Numbered from the stretch's first letter, positions 1-10,303 are shown. The stretch: 64,000 nucleotides of DNA from an uncultured Oceanisphaera sp. (GCF_947495715.1 NZ_CANLZU010000011.1:62001-126000), one strand, 5' to 3'. The notes: generated by a model not told the origin, from the sequence alone. Made by a program: numbers and translations.

Positions 1-48
1 GGGATGATTGAACCAGGGCGCCAGCCAGTGCGCCCGAAAGATCTGCAT
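1..48 (-). CDS. Possible 5' end of an unidentified gene (partial)
   Basis: An ATG at 48 opens sixteen sense codons (starting M-Q-I-F-R-A-H-W) that run off the window edge. A GAGG motif lies about eight bases upstream, and the start is only nine bases after the stop of the Lrp-type regulator, as expected for a downstream operon member. Sixteen residues are too few to name a family. It may be chance. Confidence 0.3.
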   Translation of the reverse strand, partial: MQIFRAHWLAPWFNHP

Positions 49-57
49 GCCGCCGCC

Positions 58-483
58 TCAGGAAAGGGTGTTGATTACCTCACCCAGTATCATGTGCGTG
101 CGCACCGTCTTGATATGGGGGGTGTGTTCAATGATGTGACGAATGGCGTCCAGCCGCTCCATGGAGGCAGCCTCCACATAAACCAGCATGTCGGTTTCGC
201 CGCTGATGGTATAGCAGAGTTTAACCTCGGGCACGGCACGCAGCGCCTCGGCATATTGCTCGCACTGGCGCACGTGATAGCAGAGGGCGAAATAGGCGCG
301 CACCAGGGCGTGTGTGTTGCCGAGCCGGGCGTGATAACCACGAATAACACCACGCTCTTCCAGACTCTTGATGCGTTCGGATACCGCCGAGCGGGACAGA
401 TTCACCTCGCGGGCAATACTGGCCACCGCCAGACGGGCGTTTTCCGTCAGCAGGGAGACGATTTTTTGATCAAACTTGTCCAC
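58..483 (-). CDS. Lrp/AsnC family transcriptional regulator
   Basis: A 141-residue Lrp/AsnC-type regulator. The N-terminal winged helix-turn-helix covers about residues 5-50 (LAVASIAREV, then LSRSAVSERIKSLE). The C-terminal RAM ligand-binding/oligomerisation domain contains the usual G-E-T-D segment (SGETDMLVYVEA). I chose the GTG at 483 because GAGGG lies five bases upstream and the product then begins M-D-K-F-D-Q-K-I, typical of the family; an upstream ATG at 513 would add ten residues. It diverges from the YjeH-like exporter gene at 624 across a 140-bp gap, so control of that exporter by an amino-acid-responsive Lrp protein is a reasonable inference. The effector cannot be read from sequence. 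Confidence 0.88.
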   Translation of the reverse strand: MDKFDQKIVSLLTENARLAVASIAREVNLSRSAVSERIKSLEERGVIRGYHARLGNTHALVRAYFALCYHVRQCEQYAEALRAVPEVKLCYTISGETDMLVYVEAASMERLDAIRHIIEHTPHIKTVRTHMILGEVINTLS

Positions 484-623
484 TGCACCCTCTTTTTCTA
501 CGTCCCCGACCAAACGTCGGCCAAAAGCGACGTTTCGCCGTGCTCAAGCAGCAAAGTGCCAGGCCTTATTATTGTTAGCAGGCGTTAATATATCAGAATT
601 CTTGCATACGGATTTGAAACAAC

Positions 624-1898
624 ATGGGGCGTTTAAATAAAGAACTGGGGCTGGGCTACGGCACCGGCATGATGGCCACTTCTCTGCTGGGCAGCGGCAT
701 CTTCGTGGTACCGGCGGTGGCCGCCAGCCTGGCGGGTGCCGACTCTCTGTGGGCCTGGCTGATATTGATGGTGCTGGTGCTGCCGGTAGCCTTTACCTTC
801 GCTCGCCTGGGGCGCGCCTTTCCCCATGCCGGTGGTGCCCCGCACCTGATTGGCCGGGCGCTGGGAGTGCCGATGGAAAAGCTGGCGGCCTTTTTGTTTC
901 TGGCGGTGCTGCCGGTGGGTCTGCCCGCCATGCTGACCCTGACCGCCGGCTTCTGGCATGCGCTGTTTCCATTGACGGATAATGGCGACCTGCTGGTGCA
1001 GCTAGGCACCCTGGGCCTAGTGCTGGTGCTGGGCAGCCGCAAGAGCGGCGCCTCGGGTCTGATCCAGCTGCTGATTGCCCTGGCCATTATCGGGCTGCTG
1101 ACTCAGGTGTGGATCAGTGGCGATCTTCTCCACGAGCCGCTGGCCATATTACCACCGGTCGAACAGGTGCAGTGGACGGCACTGCCGGCCGTGCTGGCGG
1201 TGATGTTCTGGTGTTTCGTAGGGCTGGAAGCCTTTACCCACATGGGCGAGGAATTCAAAAATCCGGAGCGCGATTTTCCGTTGGCGCTGCTGTTTGGCGT
1301 GCTGCTGGCCGGTTTCATCTATCTGGCCTGCGCCATGGCGGTGATCAAGTTCGGGGTATTCGGTGACGAACTGACCAACACCACTTCTTTTCCGGTGCTG
1401 GTGGCCGCGCTATTGGGAGAAAAGGGCCGCTGGGCTGCGGCCTTGGTGGGGTATCTGGCCTGCTTTGCCAGCCTCAACCTCTATGTACAGGGCTTTGCCC
1501 GCCTGCTGTGGAGCATGGCCGACGAGGGTAAACTGCCCGCCGCCCTGGCGCAACTTAACCGCAACGGTGCGCCCTTTCGCGCCCTGAGCTGGGTGGTGGC
1601 GGCCTGCGCCCTCTGCACCCTGGCGGCCTGGCTGTTCAAGCTGCCGCTGGAGGTACTGATCCGCTATGCCAACGGCAACTTTATTCTGGTTTATTGGCTT
1701 GCGATGGTGGCGGGGGTAAAACTGCTGCACGGCGGCTGGCGCTGGCTGGCACTGCTGGCCAGCCTGCTGTGTCTGGGGGTGTTTGTCTCGCTGGGGCTGG
1801 AAGCCGGCTATGCACTGGTACTGGGCGCCGCCTTTATCGGCTGGCGCCAATGGCGTAAACGCAAAGCCGGGCGCAGCGCTAGTCCAGTCGCTTTCTGA
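624..1898 (+). CDS. yjeH: APC-superfamily amino-acid exporter, YjeH-like
   Basis: A 424-residue inner-membrane protein with about twelve hydrophobic segments. It opens with the APC-type glycine-rich helix (TSLLGSGIFVVPAVAA) and has the conserved stretch FWCFVGLEAF followed by E-F-K-N-P-E-R-D-F-P near residues 197-220. It resembles E. coli YjeH throughout, a known exporter of L-methionine and branched-chain amino acids. The substrate here is inferred. It diverges from the Lrp-type regulator. Its 3' end overlaps the end of the convergent ABC permease gene by 20 bp (1879-1898), leaving no room for a separate terminator. No strong ribosome-binding site precedes the ATG. Confidence 0.85.
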   Translation: MGRLNKELGLGYGTGMMATSLLGSGIFVVPAVAASLAGADSLWAWLILMVLVLPVAFTFARLGRAFPHAGGAPHLIGRALGVPMEKLAAFLFLAVLPVGLPAMLTLTAGFWHALFPLTDNGDLLVQLGTLGLVLVLGSRKSGASGLIQLLIALAIIGLLTQVWISGDLLHEPLAILPPVEQVQWTALPAVLAVMFWCFVGLEAFTHMGEEFKNPERDFPLALLFGVLLAGFIYLACAMAVIKFGVFGDELTNTTSFPVLVAALLGEKGRWAAALVGYLACFASLNLYVQGFARLLWSMADEGKLPAALAQLNRNGAPFRALSWVVAACALCTLAAWLFKLPLEVLIRYANGNFILVYWLAMVAGVKLLHGGWRWLALLASLLCLGVFVSLGLEAGYALVLGAAFIGWRQWRKRKAGRSASPVAF

Positions 1899-2964
1899 AG
1901 CGCCGGGCCGCCAGGGCCAGGCCGAGCAGAGTAAAGGCGGCCAGCCAGAGTGCGTCGGGTGCCAGCGCCAGCAGGTCGGCATCGCGCAGCAGTATGCCCC
2001 GGGCCAGGCGCATATAGTGGGTGGCGGGCAACCCTTCGGCCAGCCATTGGGCCGCCACCGGCATACCCTCATAGGGGAACATGAAGCCGGACAGTAAAAT
2101 CGAGGGGATCAGCACAAACACCGTCATCTGCATGGCCTGCAGCTGGCTTTTGGCCAGGGTGGAAATCACCAGCCCCAGCACCAGGCTGGCGGCGATAAAC
2201 AGCAGGGTCGCCAGCAGCAACTGCAGCGGGCTGCCGTTGAGCGGCACCGCGAAGATAAAAAAGCCCAAGCTCAGGATGATCACCAGTTGCACCAGGCCGG
2301 CGAAGATGTAGGGAATGATTTTGCCGATCATCAGCTCCATCGGCGTCACCGGGGTGGTGATCAACAGCTCCAGGTTGCCCCGCTCTCGCTCGCGGACGAT
2401 GGCCGAGGCGGTAAACAGCACCATGGTCATGGTGAGGATCACCCCGATCAGGCCCGGAATGATATTGACCGCCGCCCGCCGTTCCGGATTGAAAAACAGC
2501 GCCACCTCGAAGTTGCCTTGCGGCCGGATCAAACCGGGATCGTCCGGCAGGCTGGCCAGCTGCAGTATGGCGCTGGCGATCAGGGTGTCGGTGCCGTCCA
2601 CCAGCCACTGCCCCCGGGGCCGTCCGTCCTGGCGGCGGCGCTCGAGATCGGCGGGCAGGATCAGTGCCGCCCGCACCCTACCGGCGATAATGGCGGTTTC
2701 GGCCTCGCGTGGCTGGGTAAAGCGCTCGGTAAAGGTCACCAGCTGGCTGGCCCCCATCCGGGCCACCAGCTCCCGGCTTTGACTGGTCGCCGCCTGATCC
2801 ACCAGCGCCACCGGAATATCCCGCACCTTGGTATTGATGGCATAGCCGAACAGCAGCAGCTGGAGCAACGGCACCATCACCACCATGGCGAAGGTGAGCC
2901 TGTCCCGGGACAACTGGCGAAACTCCTTGAGGGTGATGGCCTTGATGCGCCGCAGGCTGCTCAT
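1879..2964 (-). CDS. ABC-2 type transporter permease (YhhJ/YbhR-like)
   Basis: A 361-residue ABC-2 family permease with an N-terminal membrane anchor (KEFRQLSRDRLTFAMV), a large periplasmic domain of about 140 residues and five C-terminal membrane helices. The segment ERERGNLELLITTPVTPMEL is characteristic of drug and lipid exporters of this family. The ATG at 2964 is favoured because AGGAGA precedes it; an upstream start at 3024 would run through the preceding gene. It is the last gene of an HlyD-ATPase-permease operon and lies 16 bp after the ATPase stop. It probably forms the membrane channel of a multidrug-type efflux pump. Substrate unknown. Confidence 0.87.
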   Translation of the reverse strand: MSSLRRIKAITLKEFRQLSRDRLTFAMVVMVPLLQLLLFGYAINTKVRDIPVALVDQAATSQSRELVARMGASQLVTFTERFTQPREAETAIIAGRVRAALILPADLERRRQDGRPRGQWLVDGTDTLIASAILQLASLPDDPGLIRPQGNFEVALFFNPERRAAVNIIPGLIGVILTMTMVLFTASAIVRERERGNLELLITTPVTPMELMIGKIIPYIFAGLVQLVIILSLGFFIFAVPLNGSPLQLLLATLLFIAASLVLGLVISTLAKSQLQAMQMTVFVLIPSILLSGFMFPYEGMPVAAQWLAEGLPATHYMRLARGILLRDADLLALAPDALWLAAFTLLGLALAARRFRKRLD

Positions 2965-2980
2965 GGCTTTCTCCTGTCGC

Positions 2981-3922
2981 TCATGGCTGTGTACCCCCGC
3001 TGGCTGTGCCGGTGCAGCTGACAAATACGTCTTCCAGGTTGGGCCGCACCCGGTTGATCTCGGCGCCGGAATCCAGCTCCGGCAGGCGCTGGCGTAGCCA
3101 ACCGACCGGATCGGCGACGGTACCGTCTACCAGCACCCGCAATCGCAACCCCAACTGGGCGGCGGAGCGCACTTCATCCAGCGCCAACAAACGGGCTTTC
3201 AGCTCGCGCAGGCCGGGGGCCGCCACTTCCAGCACGGTCACGCCCATGCCATTCATCAATTGTTCCGGCGAGCCGTCGGCGCGCTTGCTGCCGTTTTCCA
3301 GTATGGCCAGGCCATGGCAGCGCTCGGCCTCATCCATGTAATGGGTGCTCACCAGTATGCTGGTGCCCGCTTCGCACAGATCGAACAGCTTCTCCCAGAA
3401 GTCCCGCCGGTTTTCCGGATCCACCGCCGAGGTCGGCTCGTCCAGAAACAGCAAATCCGGTTTGTGCAGGGTGGCGGCGGCCAGCGCCAGCCGCTGCTTC
3501 TGCCCCCCGCTCAGGGTACCGGCAAAACGACCGGCAAAAGATGCCAGCTCATAGGTGCCCAACAGTTCGCGCAGACGATTCCGGGTGTCTTTCGCATTCA
3601 GGCCGTAGATCTGGGCGACAAACTCCAGGTTTTCGCGTACCGACAAATCCTCGTAGAGCGAGAACTTCTGGGTCATGTAGCCGACCCGGCGGCGCAGGGC
3701 TTCGGCCTGTTCGGGAATCGACAGCCCGAGCACCGTCATTTCACCGGCACTGGGCAGCAAGAGACCGGTGAGCATGCGGATGCAGGTGGACTTGCCGCTG
3801 CCGTTGGGGCCGAGAAAGCCGAAGATGGTACCGGCGGGAATGGCCAGATCCAGCCGGTTAATGGCCACCAGATCGCCGAATTTTCGCGTCAGCCCCCGGG
3901 TCGAGATCGCCAACTCAGTCAT
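2981..3922 (-). CDS. ABC transporter ATP-binding protein (YbhF/YhiH-like)
   Basis: A 313-residue ABC ATPase. Walker A is GPNGSGKST at residues 38-46, the signature LSGGQ starts at 137, and Walker B with catalytic glutamate (LLFLDEPT) spans 157-164. A switch histidine follows in LVSTHYMDEAE. The C-terminal 100 residues resemble the accessory domain seen in ABC-2 exporters. The start at ATG 3922 has GGAGAAA upstream and overlaps the end of the HlyD-type gene by 8 bp, so the two are probably translationally coupled. E. coli YbhF and RbbA carry two ATPase domains in one chain; this protein has one and would act as a homodimer. Confidence 0.9.
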   Translation of the reverse strand: MTELAISTRGLTRKFGDLVAINRLDLAIPAGTIFGFLGPNGSGKSTCIRMLTGLLLPSAGEMTVLGLSIPEQAEALRRRVGYMTQKFSLYEDLSVRENLEFVAQIYGLNAKDTRNRLRELLGTYELASFAGRFAGTLSGGQKQRLALAAATLHKPDLLFLDEPTSAVDPENRRDFWEKLFDLCEAGTSILVSTHYMDEAERCHGLAILENGSKRADGSPEQLMNGMGVTVLEVAAPGLRELKARLLALDEVRSAAQLGLRLRVLVDGTVADPVGWLRQRLPELDSGAEINRVRPNLEDVFVSCTGTASGGTQP

Positions 3923-4877
3923 GGCCTTTCTCCGGCAAGGCCTGGGCGGGCACGCCGGAGGGCAGCTCAACCGCCGCCTCGGGCAATTGCACCTTGGCCA
4001 GATACATCAGCCGGCTGCGCTCTCCCTCGGTCAGGGCATAATAAGGCGTAAAGGCCGGCTCGGTGGCAATCCAGCTCAGCCGGCCATCATAAGGCTCCTC
4101 TATGCCGTCTACCCAGACCCGTAACGAGTCGCCGATGCTCAGCCCGAGACGGCGGCTTGCCGGTACGTAAATGCGGGCATAAGGCGCGCTCTGTGCCTGC
4201 AACACCGCGACCACGGCGCCCTGAGCGACCCTGTCACCCGGCTGGTAAGGCAGGGTTTCCAGAATGCCGGCTCGGCTGGCGTGAATCGTCAGTTCATCCA
4301 GCCGATAACGGGCCAGGGCCAGCTCGGCCTTTATGGCGTCTCGGGCCGCCTGGGCGGCGTTGATGTCTTCGACCCGGTTGCCCGCCGTGGCTCGTGCCAG
4401 CCGTTGCCGGGCCGCCTCTGCCTGCGCCTGCAACTGATCATGATTCGCCTGAACTCTGTCCAGCTCGGCCTGATTGGCCAGTTGCCGGGATGCCAGGGTA
4501 CGAATACGTTCCAGATTGCGCTTCGCCTCCAGCAGCAGTGCCTGTAACCGGGCCAGCTCGGCCCGGGCGGTATTGATATCTTCGGCTCGCGTTCCCGCCA
4601 ACAGCAGTGCCAATCCGGCCTCGGCCTGGCGCAGCCGTGCCTGCTGGCGATCCACTTCCAGCCGCTGCCGCGTATCATCCAGTTGCAGCAGCAGGGTGCC
4701 TGCCGTTACCCGCTCGCCCTCGGCCACCGGCTGGGCCGTCACCAGTTCGCTGGCGGTAGCGGTCAGCTCGATGCGGTCTCGTTCCAGGGTACCCAGCCAG
4801 CGCTCATCGGCCGACGGCTCGCAGGCGGTCAGCAACAGGCAACTGAGCAACAGGATAAGGCGGGGAAAATTCGGCAT
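3915..4877 (-). CDS. HlyD-family periplasmic adaptor lipoprotein (YhiI/YbhG-like)
   Basis: A 320-residue membrane fusion protein. It starts with a lipoprotein signal ending in the lipobox LLTAC, so it is predicted to be lipid-anchored at Cys19. A biotinyl-lipoyl-like half (LVTAQPVAEGERVTAGTLL) is followed by a long alanine/glutamine/arginine-rich coiled-coil hairpin (about residues 75-190) and a beta-barrel domain. It links the inner-membrane ABC pump encoded by the next two genes to an outer-membrane factor such as TolC, which is not encoded here. It is the first gene of the operon. The 255 bp upstream contain no other gene that I can support. Confidence 0.88.
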   Translation of the reverse strand: MPNFPRLILLLSCLLLTACEPSADERWLGTLERDRIELTATASELVTAQPVAEGERVTAGTLLLQLDDTRQRLEVDRQQARLRQAEAGLALLLAGTRAEDINTARAELARLQALLLEAKRNLERIRTLASRQLANQAELDRVQANHDQLQAQAEAARQRLARATAGNRVEDINAAQAARDAIKAELALARYRLDELTIHASRAGILETLPYQPGDRVAQGAVVAVLQAQSAPYARIYVPASRRLGLSIGDSLRVWVDGIEEPYDGRLSWIATEPAFTPYYALTEGERSRLMYLAKVQLPEAAVELPSGVPAQALPEKGHD

Positions 4878-5100
4878 ATCGGTGTCCAGCGAAACTCGTG
4901 AATTGAGCTTAGCCGAAGCGTGGAAGGGATTTGTTGCGGTGGATCAGGAACGAGGAACAATACGGCTTTTGGTGTACAGAAACGATACATGTTGCTGTGA
5001 TTCACCGTCACTGCAAGTCATGCGCCATGCCTGAGAATCCCGATGTGCCTGCCGGTTCGCGCCGCATAAATGGGCGCCTTACAAAAAACACCAGTGCTAA

Positions 5101-5125
5101 CAGAAGACCCGGTAAAGACCGGGCC
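5101..5125 (-). terminator. Weak intrinsic terminator after fghA
   Basis: On the minus strand a six-base-pair stem (CCCGGT with ACCGGG, loop of four) lies just beyond the fghA stop and is followed by a broken T-rich stretch (TCTTCTG). The short U tract makes efficiency doubtful. Confidence 0.45.
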
Positions 5126-5132
5126 TGAAAGC

Positions 5133-5972
5133 TTAGTTACTGGCCAGATGCTCCGCATGAAACCGCAGATGGTCTTCGATGAAGCTGGCGATAAAGTAAT
5201 AGCTGTGGTCGTAGCCGGGCTGCATGCGCAGGGTCAGGTTGGCGTCCACCTGCTCGGCGGCCTGCGCCAATGCCTGAGGCTTGAGCTGCTCGGCCAGGAA
5301 GTTGTCGGCCTCCCCCTGATCCACCAGCATGGGCAGTGTGCAGCCATGCTCTTTCAGCAACAGGCTGGCGTCAAATTGGGCCCATTGATGACGATCGTTA
5401 CCCAGATAGGCACCCAGCGCCTTGTGGCCCCAGGGGCAATCGACCGGGTTGGAAATCGGAGCGAAAGCCGACACCGACAGAAACCGCTCGGGATTGCGCA
5501 GCGCCAGCACCAGGGCGCCGTGGCCGCCCATGGAGTGACCGCTGATGGCACGCTTGCCAGACAGCGGCAGTTCGGCCTCGACCAGCGCCGGTAGCTCGCT
5601 CAGCACATAGTCATACATCTGGTAGTGCTGCTTCCAAGGCTCCTGGGTAGCGTTGACGTAGAAGCCGGCCCCCAAACCCAGGTCGTACGCCGCGTTTTCA
5701 TCATCACTCACGCCATCGCCACGGGGGCTGGTATCGGGGATGATCAGCGCCAGACCCAGTTCGGCCGCTACCCGCTGGGCACCCGCCTTGCTGGAAAAGT
5801 TTTCGTCGCTGCAGGTCAGGCCCGACAGCCAGTACAAAGCCGGCACCGGGCCCTGCTCCGCCTGAGGCGGCAGAAACACCGAAAACTGCATGCTGCAATT
5901 GAGGGTGCTGGAGTCGTGCCGATAGCGGATCTGACGACCACCAAAGCTCTTTTGTTCTTGTATCAGTTGCAT
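5133..5972 (-). CDS. fghA: S-formylglutathione hydrolase
   Basis: A 279-residue serine hydrolase of the esterase-D family. The nucleophile elbow is GHSMGG (Ser147), with Asp223 in EADNFL and His256 in YDHSYY completing the triad. It hydrolyses S-formylglutathione to formate and glutathione, the second step of glutathione-dependent formaldehyde detoxification in the cytoplasm. The first step is encoded upstream on the same strand (adhC at 6201). The start has AAGGAT five bases upstream. The 228-bp gap separating it from adhC is unusually long for such an operon and contains a folded GGA-loop module (6061-6177). Confidence 0.95.
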   Translation of the reverse strand: MQLIQEQKSFGGRQIRYRHDSSTLNCSMQFSVFLPPQAEQGPVPALYWLSGLTCSDENFSSKAGAQRVAAELGLALIIPDTSPRGDGVSDDENAAYDLGLGAGFYVNATQEPWKQHYQMYDYVLSELPALVEAELPLSGKRAISGHSMGGHGALVLALRNPERFLSVSAFAPISNPVDCPWGHKALGAYLGNDRHQWAQFDASLLLKEHGCTLPMLVDQGEADNFLAEQLKPQALAQAAEQVDANLTLRMQPGYDHSYYFIASFIEDHLRFHAEHLASN

Positions 5973-6060
5973 GGGGATCCTTACAGGTCAGTAGGCGTTC
6001 CCTCGAAGAACATGGGAACAAAATGAACGGGAGGTAAAAACATGCTCCACGCGATAATGG

Positions 6061-6177
6061 GAGCGAAAGGAACGATGGAAGGTACAGCACACCGACCCGC
6101 AGCAAGTACATCCATGTATGCTCGACGACGGCATCCCTGCCGTCGACGGTCGGTTTAACTGTATCCCTCCATCGCTC
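6061..6177 (-). other. Single GGA-loop RNA module in the adhC-fghA intergenic region
   Basis: Read on the minus strand, the sense strand of the adhC-fghA transcript, this segment folds into an outer stem (GGTCGGT 6048-equivalent arms at 6091-6097 and 6148-6154, extended by GAGCG/CGCTC and GATGGA/TCCATC further out) enclosing two hairpins. Hairpin 1 is CGACGGC, loop AGGGAT, GCCGTCG (6126-6145). Hairpin 2 is TAC, loop ATGGAT, GTA (6107-6118). A GAGC linker joins them, as in the five full repeats. It has only one module and no TACCAA-type ends. It could act in cis on the operon mRNA or bind an RNA-binding protein such as CsrA; function is inferred. Confidence 0.6.
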
Positions 6178-6200
6178 TTATCCAATCACCTTCGATTTTC

Positions 6201-7487
<1,287 letters not shown>

Positions 7488-7617
7488 TCAGCTGTGCGCT
7501 ACATCATGCTCCCGGCGACCCGGGCTGTATTATGGTTCTCCCCGGTGTAGAATTCGTGTCTGCACAGGTAACGACCTTTTGACAGACCACACCGCCACCA
7601 GCCCAAAGGAAAGTGAA

Positions 7618-8385
7618 ATGTCTGCTTTCAAGCCCTTTGAAGTCATGGCCCTGCCCACCGAAATGGCCCACCACCAGCATCACTATCACCAGATTGTTAT
7701 CGGCCTCAACGGTCAGACCGACTTCGACATCGGCGGCCGCGGCAACCTGGTGGGCCCGGGGCAGGGCTGCCTGGTGTCTTCACAGCTGAATCATGCCTTT
7801 GGCGGTCTCGGGTCCAATAAAATACTGGTGCTTAACCTGTCACCGACTCAGTCGCCGGCACTGCCGGGGCAGCAGGAGCGCATACATCATTTGTTTGAAC
7901 AACCCCGCTACTTCCAGCTTCATCCCCAGGCTCAACAACTGATTTCGGTGTTGAGCAACGAGATGCACAACAATCCGCATGACGAGCTGCTGGGGCAGGC
8001 CTGTGCCAACACGTTGATGTGCGCCCTGCATCGGCATATGCAGTTACCTTCCCGCCTGCAGGCCAAGCGCCTGAATATGGAGGTGATCGACAGCTACATC
8101 GAACAGCATATGGATCGCAAAATCACGGTGGCTCAGCTGGCGGGCTGCGCCTTTCTCGGCGAGAGCCAGTTTCATACGCTGTTCAAGGAGCAGACCGGTA
8201 TCTCCCCCTATCAGTACCTGCTGGAAAAGCGGCTGAGTGAAGCACGCCAGATGCTGGCTCACAGTCATCACAGCCTGGCCTATATCGCTCAGCATTGCGG
8301 TTTTTCCAGCCAGAGTCTGTTTACCCAGGTATTTTCCAGCCGACTGGATATTTCTCCCGCCCGTTACCGCAAGCTACACCACTAG
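7618..8385 (+). CDS. AraC-family transcriptional regulator
   Basis: A 255-residue regulator with an N-terminal cupin-like sensor half (histidine-rich MAHHQHHYHQIV, then GPGQGCLVSS) and a C-terminal double helix-turn-helix of the AraC type (ITVAQLAGCAFLGESQFHTLFKEQTGISPYQYL, then IAQHCGFSSQSLFTQVF, shown in parts). ATG 7618 has AAGGAAA upstream. It sits directly upstream of putP on the same strand, which suggests that it controls proline uptake, as the AraC-type PruR next to putAP does in Pseudomonas. That is an inference from position; putA is not in the window. It also diverges from adhC, so control of formaldehyde genes is the alternative. Confidence 0.85.
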   Translation: MSAFKPFEVMALPTEMAHHQHHYHQIVIGLNGQTDFDIGGRGNLVGPGQGCLVSSQLNHAFGGLGSNKILVLNLSPTQSPALPGQQERIHHLFEQPRYFQLHPQAQQLISVLSNEMHNNPHDELLGQACANTLMCALHRHMQLPSRLQAKRLNMEVIDSYIEQHMDRKITVAQLAGCAFLGESQFHTLFKEQTGISPYQYLLEKRLSEARQMLAHSHHSLAYIAQHCGFSSQSLFTQVFSSRLDISPARYRKLHH

Positions 8386-8545
8386 ACTTTTCCCCAAACA
8401 GCGTCCAGCATGCTCATGAAGGACAATTGGTATCCATTTGTAACCAGAAATACCGTATTTGTGATCACTCTTTTCGAACTGGCGGAGTTTTCCTGAAAAA
8501 TAACGCAGCAAAGCAAAAGATCCCGGCCACGATTCTCCCTACTAT

Positions 8546-8563
8546 CCTTGTGATGTAACAAGG
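8546..8563. promoter_or_regulatory. Inverted repeat in the putP upstream region
   Basis: CCTTGT and ACAAGG arms of six bases are separated by six bases (GATGTA), about 90 bp before the putP start. The 266-bp gap between the AraC gene and putP otherwise holds no gene. The spacing suits a dimeric regulator, but no consensus is recognised. Confidence 0.3.
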
Positions 8564-8651
8564 TTTTAACCATCGATTGCGCACGCATGGCAATAAAACA
8601 ACTGTGCTCTACTTTGATAGAAAACAGGAATCCATTCTGGAGGAACAGGGA

Positions 8652-10145
8652 ATGATTGAATCCAACTATGCCATTACCGGCACCTTTCTCGTGTATCTGA
8701 TCGGCATGATGGCCATTGGCTACTACGCCTATAAGCGCACTGCCAACTCGGCCGACTATTTTCTTGGTGGTCGCTCTCTGGGTCCCTGGCCTGCGGCCAT
8801 CTCTGCGGGTGCCTCGGACATGAGTGGCTGGTTGCTGCTGGGTCTGCCCGGCTTCGCCTATGCTGCCGGCTTCGAATCCTTCTGGCTGGCCGGCGGCCTG
8901 CTGCTGGGCACCTGGGCCAACTGGATGTTCTGTGCCAAACGACTGCGCACCTATACCCTGGAGGTAGATAACGCCATCACGATACCGGCCTACCTGTCTC
9001 GCCGCTTCGAAGACAAATCCAAGGTGCTGCAGATTATCTCGGCCCTGATGATATTGATGTTCTTCCTGTTCTACACCAGCTCGGGTCTGGTTGCCGGTGG
9101 CAAGCTGTTTGAAACCGTATTTGGCCTGGATTATCAGATTGCCGTGGTGCTCGGTACCCTCTGCATCGTGTCTTACACCATGTTCGGTGGCTTTCTCGCC
9201 GTGTCCTGGACCGATCTGGTGCAGGGTCTGATGATGGCGGCCGCGCTGATGATAGTGCCGATTGCGGCGATGGAAGGCGGTTTCGGCCAGCTGGAAACCG
9301 ATCTGAACAATCTTAATCCCAATCTGCTGACACTGTGGAGCAACATCGATGGCGAGTCCCTGTCCGTCATCGGTATTGTCTCGCTGGCCGCCTGGGGGCT
9401 GGGCTACTTCGGTCAGCCTCATATTCTGGCTCGCTTCAATGCCACCCGCACCAACAAAGACATCACCACCGCCCGCCGCATCGCCGTCACCTGGAGCTTG
9501 CTGTCCATGGCCGGCGCCCTGATGGTCGGCCTGGTCGGGCTGCTCTATGTGCAGAAAAACATGGGTGGCGAGCTGGCAGATGCGGAAACCATCTTCATGG
9601 TGCTGGTCAACGCCGTATTCCACCCGGTGATCGCCGGTATCCTGCTGGCCGCCATTCTGGCCGCCATCATGAGTACCGCCGACTCCCAGCTGCTGGTGTC
9701 TTCTTCTGCGCTGGCCGAAGATTTTTACAAGCAGATGTTCCCCAACACCAGTGCCAAAACGCTGGTCAACATCGGTCGTTTTGCGGTGGTTGGTCTGTCG
9801 CTGGTAGCCTTGATGCTGGCGATGAATCCGGACAGCACGGTACTGGGGCTGGTGTCTTACGCCTGGGCCGGCTTTGGCGCCGCCTTCGGCCCGGCGCTGC
9901 TGTTCAGCCTGTACTGGCGCAACATGAACCGCAACGGCGCCCTGGCCGGGGTGCTGGTCGGCGGCATCACCGTCGTGGTCTGGAAACAGCTTTCCGGCGG
10001 ACTCTTCGATCTCTATGAGATCGTCCCCGGCTTCATTCTCGCTTCCATTGCCATCGTACTGGTCAGCAATATGACCGGCGGCCCCAAGGCCTCGGTTACC
10101 AAGACCTTCGACAGCTATCGGAAGAGTCTGGATACCCTGGACTAA
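8652..10145 (+). CDS. putP: Sodium/proline symporter
   Basis: A 497-residue sodium:solute symporter with about thirteen membrane segments, close to the 502 residues of E. coli PutP. The N-terminal signature (DYFLGGRSLGPWPAAISAGA) and the following S-D-M-S-G-W-L-L-L-G-L-P-G motif are those of PutP, including the serines near residue 55 involved in sodium binding. The ATG at 8652 follows GGAGGAACAGGGA. It imports proline with sodium for osmoprotection or catabolism. It lies downstream of an AraC-type gene and ends at a strong terminator. The partner enzyme PutA is not in the window. Confidence 0.95.
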   Translation: MIESNYAITGTFLVYLIGMMAIGYYAYKRTANSADYFLGGRSLGPWPAAISAGASDMSGWLLLGLPGFAYAAGFESFWLAGGLLLGTWANWMFCAKRLRTYTLEVDNAITIPAYLSRRFEDKSKVLQIISALMILMFFLFYTSSGLVAGGKLFETVFGLDYQIAVVLGTLCIVSYTMFGGFLAVSWTDLVQGLMMAAALMIVPIAAMEGGFGQLETDLNNLNPNLLTLWSNIDGESLSVIGIVSLAAWGLGYFGQPHILARFNATRTNKDITTARRIAVTWSLLSMAGALMVGLVGLLYVQKNMGGELADAETIFMVLVNAVFHPVIAGILLAAILAAIMSTADSQLLVSSSALAEDFYKQMFPNTSAKTLVNIGRFAVVGLSLVALMLAMNPDSTVLGLVSYAWAGFGAAFGPALLFSLYWRNMNRNGALAGVLVGGITVVVWKQLSGGLFDLYEIVPGFILASIAIVLVSNMTGGPKASVTKTFDSYRKSLDTLD

Positions 10146-10155
10146 CCCCATATCA

Positions 10156-10179
10156 GCCCGGCACCCGCCGGGCTTTTTT
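10156..10179 (+). terminator. Intrinsic terminator of putP
   Basis: GCCCGGC, a four-base loop, GCCGGGC, then six T residues, starting 11 bases after the putP stop codon. Confidence 0.9.
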
Positions 10180-10303
10180 CTGCGTACAACATTTGATGGC
10201 CCAGGGTGAAACCCGTGCACCAGATCCTGCGGTGCCGGATTTCGCAGCTGAAGCAGCGACTACATCCGTGCTGTATGTTGGCCACGACGTGGCCGCTAAA
10301 TAC

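Noticed and set aside
8382-10220. 612-codon open frame antisense to putP
   Set aside because: Composition is that of a complement shadow (Gln/His/Gly-rich, no hydrophobic core); putP is unmistakable on the other strand.
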